This document shows, piece by piece, positions 60,677 through 64,000 of a stretch of DNA of 64,000 nt (positions are counted from its first letter, which is position 1; the number at the start of each line of letters is the position of its first letter). The DNA comes from Nitrospirillum amazonense. Lineage in GTDB: Bacteria; Pseudomonadota; Alphaproteobacteria; Azospirillales; Azospirillaceae. Below the pieces are notes generated by a model. It did no database searches, was not told the DNA's origin, and was given only the letters and a program-made list of their open reading frames with translations. The position numbers and the translations under genes are program-made. The stretch spans positions 186,001 to 250,000 of the forward strand of contig NZ_VITN01000002.1 in assembly GCF_007828045.1 (NCBI RefSeq). Reading direction: 5' to 3'.

Positions 60677-61963
60677 CTATCCCGGCGTAGGGCCACGACC
60701 CACGGGGAATCCCCAATCGGCGATCCAGTCCGGCTCCTTGGGTGAAACCACCAGACCTGTCCGATGGCGGGTCACCCGGACTGTGCCACCAACGGGCAAG
60801 CCCGAACTATTGAGGTCGGCGCCCAAGCGCAAGTAGTGGGACCGCCCCTCCCGGTCCTCGACAACGATGAACGGCCGGCCCGTCAACTCATCGTCCAAGC
60901 CCTTGACGGTGATTTGACCGACGATGGGGTGGGCCGGTCCCTCTTGCCCATGGACCACCACGTCACCGACCGCACGGCCCAGTCTCTGGTTCAGGGTGCG
61001 GATGATGTCGCCTCGTTGCCCCAGGGCACGCAGGGTTGGCTCGACGGCTGCCGATAGCCGCCACTGTCCCACCCCCTCCGCCGTCGCCAGCCCCAGAACC
61101 TGCAGGCGCTGGAGCCGACCGACGAGCATCCCCTGAACGCCGCCTCCCTTCGGCCAAACCTCTCCGTCCGGCCGCAGGTCGATGACGCCAGCCTGGTCCG
61201 CCGCCGCCACCCGGGCCAGGGTGCGGTCCAACTGTGTCCAGCGCTCGGCCTCCACCTCCCGCGTCAGCTTGGTCCGGATCTCCCACTCCGACCGCGGCCC
61301 CAGTTCCAGGGTGGCCAGTTCCTGGGCCCGTGCCCGCAGGCCCTGGGTGATGTAGTTGCGGTGGATGACCAGGTCGCGGCCGGCCTCGTCCTTGCCGCGC
61401 ACGATCAGATGGACGTGGGGGTTGTCGGTGTTCCAGTGATCGACGGCCACCCACTCCAGCCGGGTATTCAGGTCCCGCTCCATGGTCCGCACCAGGTCGC
61501 GGGTGTAGGCCCGCAGGTCGGTGAGGTCGGCCGCATCCTCCGGGCTGACGATGAAGCGGAAGTGGTGGCGGTCATCCGCCGTCCGGTTGACGAACGCCCG
61601 CACGTCGGCATCGTCGGTGTCCGCGCTGAACATCCGCGCCGGCTGGCTGTCCTTGGTCACGCCTTCCCGGCGCAGATAGGCCAGGTGGGTCCCCAGCAGC
61701 GCCCCCCGCATGCCGTGGCGGACGATGCGGGCCTTGACCACCACGCGGCGCCCCCGCTGGGCCAGCAGACCTCGGCTGAGTTTCCAGGCCATGCCGGCGC
61801 CCCGGCCGGCCATCCCACGCTTCGTGCGGTTGGAGACGACGCCCGCCTGGTCGCGCGCCACCAGCACCTTGGCCTTGAACAGGCGTGGCTGCCGCTCCGC
61901 CCGGAAGCGGCCCAGGCGGGGGCGCAGGAATGCGTCGGCGTCGCGGTCATCACGGCGCGGCAT
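60677..61963 (-). CDS. VirD2-type relaxase, apparently C-terminally truncated
   Basis: The 428-residue relaxase has the histidine-triad metal site HWNTDNPHVHLIVRGKD (176-192) and upstream RFIVSPEDAADLTDL, both typical of TraI/VirD2-type relaxases with a DUF3363 C-terminal region. Those proteins are usually about 570-660 residues; this one stops after the LRLGADLNSSGLPVGGTVRVTRHRTG stretch, losing roughly 150-200 residues. The stop is 21 bases from the VapC gene, so insertion of the TA pair may have caused the loss. Nicking residues look intact. The start at 61963 (MPRRDDRDAD) follows family practice; a longer upstream frame is ignored. Confidence 0.88.
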   Translation of the reverse strand: MPRRDDRDADAFLRPRLGRFRAERQPRLFKAKVLVARDQAGVVSNRTKRGMAGRGAGMAWKLSRGLLAQRGRRVVVKARIVRHGMRGALLGTHLAYLRREGVTKDSQPARMFSADTDDADVRAFVNRTADDRHHFRFIVSPEDAADLTDLRAYTRDLVRTMERDLNTRLEWVAVDHWNTDNPHVHLIVRGKDEAGRDLVIHRNYITQGLRARAQELATLELGPRSEWEIRTKLTREVEAERWTQLDRTLARVAAADQAGVIDLRPDGEVWPKGGGVQGMLVGRLQRLQVLGLATAEGVGQWRLSAAVEPTLRALGQRGDIIRTLNQRLGRAVGDVVVHGQEGPAHPIVGQITVKGLDDELTGRPFIVVEDREGRSHYLRLGADLNSSGLPVGGTVRVTRHRTGLVVSPKEPDWIADWGFPVGRGPTPG

Positions 61964-62197
61964 GATGGCCCCGTGCCAGGAAACCCCAGGAAGCCCGCCC
62001 CTCAGCGAGCGCGACCGGCACGGCGCCCAAAACCCGGCACTGTCCCGACGCCAGGCGATCCGCCCCTGACAGCCCGTAAAACCCACCCCACGGCACCGCC
62101 TTTAATCTTGCCGTCCGTCGTCCATCGGGGTGCCCAGTGTCGATCCCCCGCCCCTCGCCGTCCTTAAGCGCCCGGCCCACGCTGTCACGCCGCGCCG
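61964..62197. other. Intergenic region with possible oriT
   Basis: This 234-base gap between relaxase and transglycosylase genes holds ATCTTGC (62105-62111), which resembles the P-type nick consensus YATCYTG/Y, two TTCCTGG direct repeats on the minus strand (about 61975-61995), and at its right edge a hairpin CACGCCG/CGGCGTG (62186-62192, 62201-62207) overlapping the transglycosylase stop. Origins of transfer commonly lie next to the relaxase gene, so this is a candidate only. Confidence 0.3.
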
Positions 62198-62776
62198 TCA
62201 CGGCGTGCTCCCGGCGTGGCTCAGCGCGACGAACAGCCCCCGGTCCGGCGTCGACAGGTCCCTCGGGGCCTGGGTCCATCGTCCCAGCACCTGGGCGACA
62301 TAGCGCCGGGTCGCCGCCGGAAGGGGCTGGCCGGTGCGGTGGTAAGTCAGCACACGGGCGGGCCCGGCATGGTAGGCGGCCAGGGCATCCACGGTCCCGA
62401 AGCGCTCCCGCAACTCCGCCAGGAAGGTCGCCCCCGCCAGCAGGTTGTCGCGCACCTGATAGGCGCTGGCGCCCAGGTGCAGGCGGGCCCGCAAGGCGGC
62501 CCAGGTCCCCGGCATCAGCTGCATCAGCCCCATGGCTCCCGCTGGTGAGGTGACGGTGGGGTCACCGGCGCTTTCCACCGCGACCACAGCGGTCAGCAAA
62601 GAGGGCGGCAGGTGGACACGCGCGGCCGCCTCCGCGATCTCGGGGGCGATCTCCGGCGCAATCCCGACCTGCCAATGTCCGGTCGTCGTCACGCACGGCG
62701 GTGGTGGCTGCAACGGGGCGAACAGCGGGCTGGCGGTGGCGAGGCCGCAGGCGACGGCCAGGGTCAGGACGGGCAT
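62198..62776 (-). CDS. Lytic transglycosylase of the conjugation module (VirB1-like)
   Basis: The 192-residue secreted protein has a signal peptide (about residues 1-20) and a soluble lytic transglycosylase domain (about residues 50-165) with the catalytic glutamate in LLTAVVAVESAGDPTVTSPAGAMGLMQLMPGTW and the later AGATFLAELRERFGTVDALAAYHAGPARV. It opens the peptidoglycan for the secretion apparatus. It lies between the traF-like peptidase and the relaxase, as in related elements. Confidence 0.93.
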   Translation of the reverse strand: MPVLTLAVACGLATASPLFAPLQPPPPCVTTTGHWQVGIAPEIAPEIAEAAARVHLPPSLLTAVVAVESAGDPTVTSPAGAMGLMQLMPGTWAALRARLHLGASAYQVRDNLLAGATFLAELRERFGTVDALAAYHAGPARVLTYHRTGQPLPAATRRYVAQVLGRWTQAPRDLSTPDRGLFVALSHAGSTP

Positions 62777-62966
62777 GACGGCCTCCAGGTCGACAGCGAC
62801 AACGGGACGAGCGGAGCGCGGCCTTCAGCCACCGGGCTCGCCCGCGTCAAGGCCAAGCGTCGCTTGACCTTGACCCCGGCTGCGCGCGGCGGCGGACCGG
62901 AGGGCGGTCGGGACGACAGGATGTCGCCCCGGGGCCGAACAACAGGATGGGGGAGGACGGGCGGCG

Positions 62967-63488
62967 TCACGGGGCCCGCCCCACCCAAAGCGGGGTCGCC
63001 TGGCCCAGGACGGCGGTGAGCGGCGTCGGCCCAAAATACCGGCCGTCCAGCGCGTCGGCGCGGTCGGGGTTCAGCAGCAGGACCTCCCCGGGGAACAGCC
63101 GCCGACAGCCGCGCCAGGCGGTCAGGGGCCGGCCCTGGCCATCGGCCTCCCGCACTCGCGCCAGGGGGCGTCCGTCCACCAGCATCCAGCCGGCACGGCC
63201 GCAGACATGCTGCCCCGGCACCGCCGCCACCGGCTTCAGCAGGGGCACGCCCCAGGGGAGGTAGCCGCGCTCCGCATAGAGGCGAGCCTGGGCGGCGTCG
63301 GGCCGCACCAGCAGGAGGGTGCCGGGGGCCGGGCCGCCATCGCCCAGGGGGCGGACGCTGTAGAGGCCGATGGGCGCGCTGGCGGTGGCGTTCCACACCA
63401 GCACAGGCCGGCGGCCCGGTGTTGCCAGGACCAGCAGCAGCAGCAGCGCGGCCAAGCCCGCCAGCAAGGGGAAGGTCCGGCGCGTCAT
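62967..63488 (-). CDS. traF: TraF-like S26-family signal peptidase
   Basis: The 173-residue peptidase has one N-terminal helix (about residues 6-23), the catalytic-serine region NATASAPIGLYSVRPL (Ser37), and a lysine-containing segment GVPLLKPVAAVPGQHVC (Lys85) that supplies the general base, as in TraF/LepB-type proteases. A GRYFGPTPLTAVLGQATPLW C-terminus completes the fold. It matures and cyclises the TrbC pilin. Its start overlaps the DUF2840 stop by four bases. The 190 bases between this gene and the transglycosylase hold no evident gene. Confidence 0.9.
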   Translation of the reverse strand: MTRRTFPLLAGLAALLLLLVLATPGRRPVLVWNATASAPIGLYSVRPLGDGGPAPGTLLLVRPDAAQARLYAERGYLPWGVPLLKPVAAVPGQHVCGRAGWMLVDGRPLARVREADGQGRPLTAWRGCRRLFPGEVLLLNPDRADALDGRYFGPTPLTAVLGQATPLWVGRAP

Positions 63489-63982
63489 GACCCCACCCCC
63501 CGGCGCCGGCACCAGGCGGCATGCTGATCCCGGCCGTAGCGCCGGGGGGCCTGCCCGCAGGCCAGGCGGTTGTGGGCATGGCGCCAATAGTCCGGCGCCA
63601 CCGCCGCCGGGTCGAAGCCGTCCGCCTCCAGCATGTCGATCAGTTCCAGCGTGCGCTTCACCCGGGGCCAGCCCGATAGGCGCAGCAGGCTGTCGCCGCC
63701 GGGGGTGATGCCGGGCACGGTGACGCGCCCCTCCCCCGCGGCGCAGGCCCGCAGGATGTCGATGCGGGAAAGGACGGTGCCGTGGACGTTGCCCTCCCAC
63801 CGCACATAGCCGAACACGGCCCCGGGGGCGAAGAACAGCAGGCGCCGCCGCCGGTCCAGCACCTGGTCCGCCACCGGATGACCGAAGCGCAGCCAGCGCT
63901 CGATCCAGTCGCGGTGGAACACCAGTTCCACGCTGGTTAAGGGGCTGGTCGGGGAGCCATCCAGGGAAGCCGACGCGATCAT
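63485..63982 (-). CDS. DUF2840 protein of the conjugation module
   Basis: The 165-residue protein matches the DUF2840 family found beside traF and parA in integrative conjugative elements of proteobacteria: TSVELVFHRDWIERWLRFGHPVADQVLDRRRRLLFFAPGAVFGYVRWEGNVHGTVLSRIDIL, then a C-terminal VTPDYWRHAHNRLA-like part. It has no recognised activity. Both ends overlap neighbouring genes by four bases (ATGA), indicating one operon. Confidence 0.88.
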   Translation of the reverse strand: MIASASLDGSPTSPLTSVELVFHRDWIERWLRFGHPVADQVLDRRRRLLFFAPGAVFGYVRWEGNVHGTVLSRIDILRACAAGEGRVTVPGITPGGDSLLRLSGWPRVKRTLELIDMLEADGFDPAAVAPDYWRHAHNRLACGQAPRRYGRDQHAAWCRRRGVGS

Positions 63983-64000
63983 GACGGCCCCGCCTCGGTG
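63979..64000 (-). CDS. 3' end of an upstream operon gene (probably parA)
   Basis: A TGA at 63981-63979 overlaps the DUF2840 ATG and would close a reading frame running in from beyond the window. In related elements a ParA-type partition ATPase gene occupies this place. Only the last few codons are visible, so identity is inferred from order. Confidence 0.3.

Noticed and set aside
1-64000. CRISPR array, rRNA or tRNA genes
   Set aside because: No regularly spaced direct repeats, tRNA-like cloverleaf sequences or rRNA segments were noticed on either strand by reading; a covariance search would be needed to exclude a tRNA completely.

Overview
The window is GC-rich with alphaproteobacterial gene content: the Trb/VirD2-type conjugation genes, aerobic-pathway cobF, an hpnL-like membrane protein, many TonB receptors and frequent GTG starts. 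It resembles Azospirillaceae (Azospirillum, Nitrospirillum or Niveispirillum), but this is an inference from style; there is no rRNA, tRNA or phylogenetic marker to prove it.

Left part (1-19.4 kb): a metal-acquisition region that looks centred on copper. It holds three TonB receptors, a PepSY membrane protein, four small DUF2946-like proteins (His/Met/Cys-rich, membrane-anchored), an MbnP/MbnH pair (copper protein plus di-haem MauG-like enzyme) and a periplasmic PCuAC copper chaperone with a complete motif. The third receptor and an alpha/beta hydrolase sit on AT-richer DNA and look imported. A second cluster follows: an HpnL-like membrane protein, two ferritin-like di-iron proteins, a Crp/Fnr regulator and a DUF2244 protein.

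Centre-left (19.6-32.9 kb): a vitamin B12-responsive block. A cobalamin riboswitch precedes nrdAB, a B12-independent class I ribonucleotide reductase. A second, opposite riboswitch precedes folB, a degenerate MmgE/PrpD protein, a TonB receptor and a PepSY protein. MetR and B12-independent metE are divergent, and metE is followed by glyA.

Island (32.98-36.04 kb): an AT-richer three-gene operon encoding an unknown protein, an XRE-ImmA/IrrE metalloprotease regulator and a zinc-ribbon/HEPN-associated RES-domain protein (predicted NAD+-degrading toxin). Its promoter is embedded in a long inverted repeat. IS110-family and IS256-family elements flank it on the right. This is the best candidate for an undescribed toxin/defence system in the window.

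Centre-right (39.2-47.9 kb): the methylcitrate cycle for propionate (prpC, acnD, prpF, prpB) with a convergent PrpR/RamB-like regulator, a hotdog thioesterase and an isolated cobF. Together with nrdAB and metE, this gives the cell B12-independent routes for DNA precursor synthesis, methionine synthesis and propionate use.

Right part (47.9-64 kb): a conjugative type IV secretion module transcribed leftward: DUF2840, TraF peptidase, lytic transglycosylase, VirD2-type relaxase, TraG, CopG-like protein, then trbB-C-D-E-J-K-L-F-G-I. A DUF433/PIN toxin-antitoxin pair is inserted in opposite orientation between traG and the relaxase, whose C-terminus appears to be missing. No integrase or attachment site is visible, so the element continues beyond the window.
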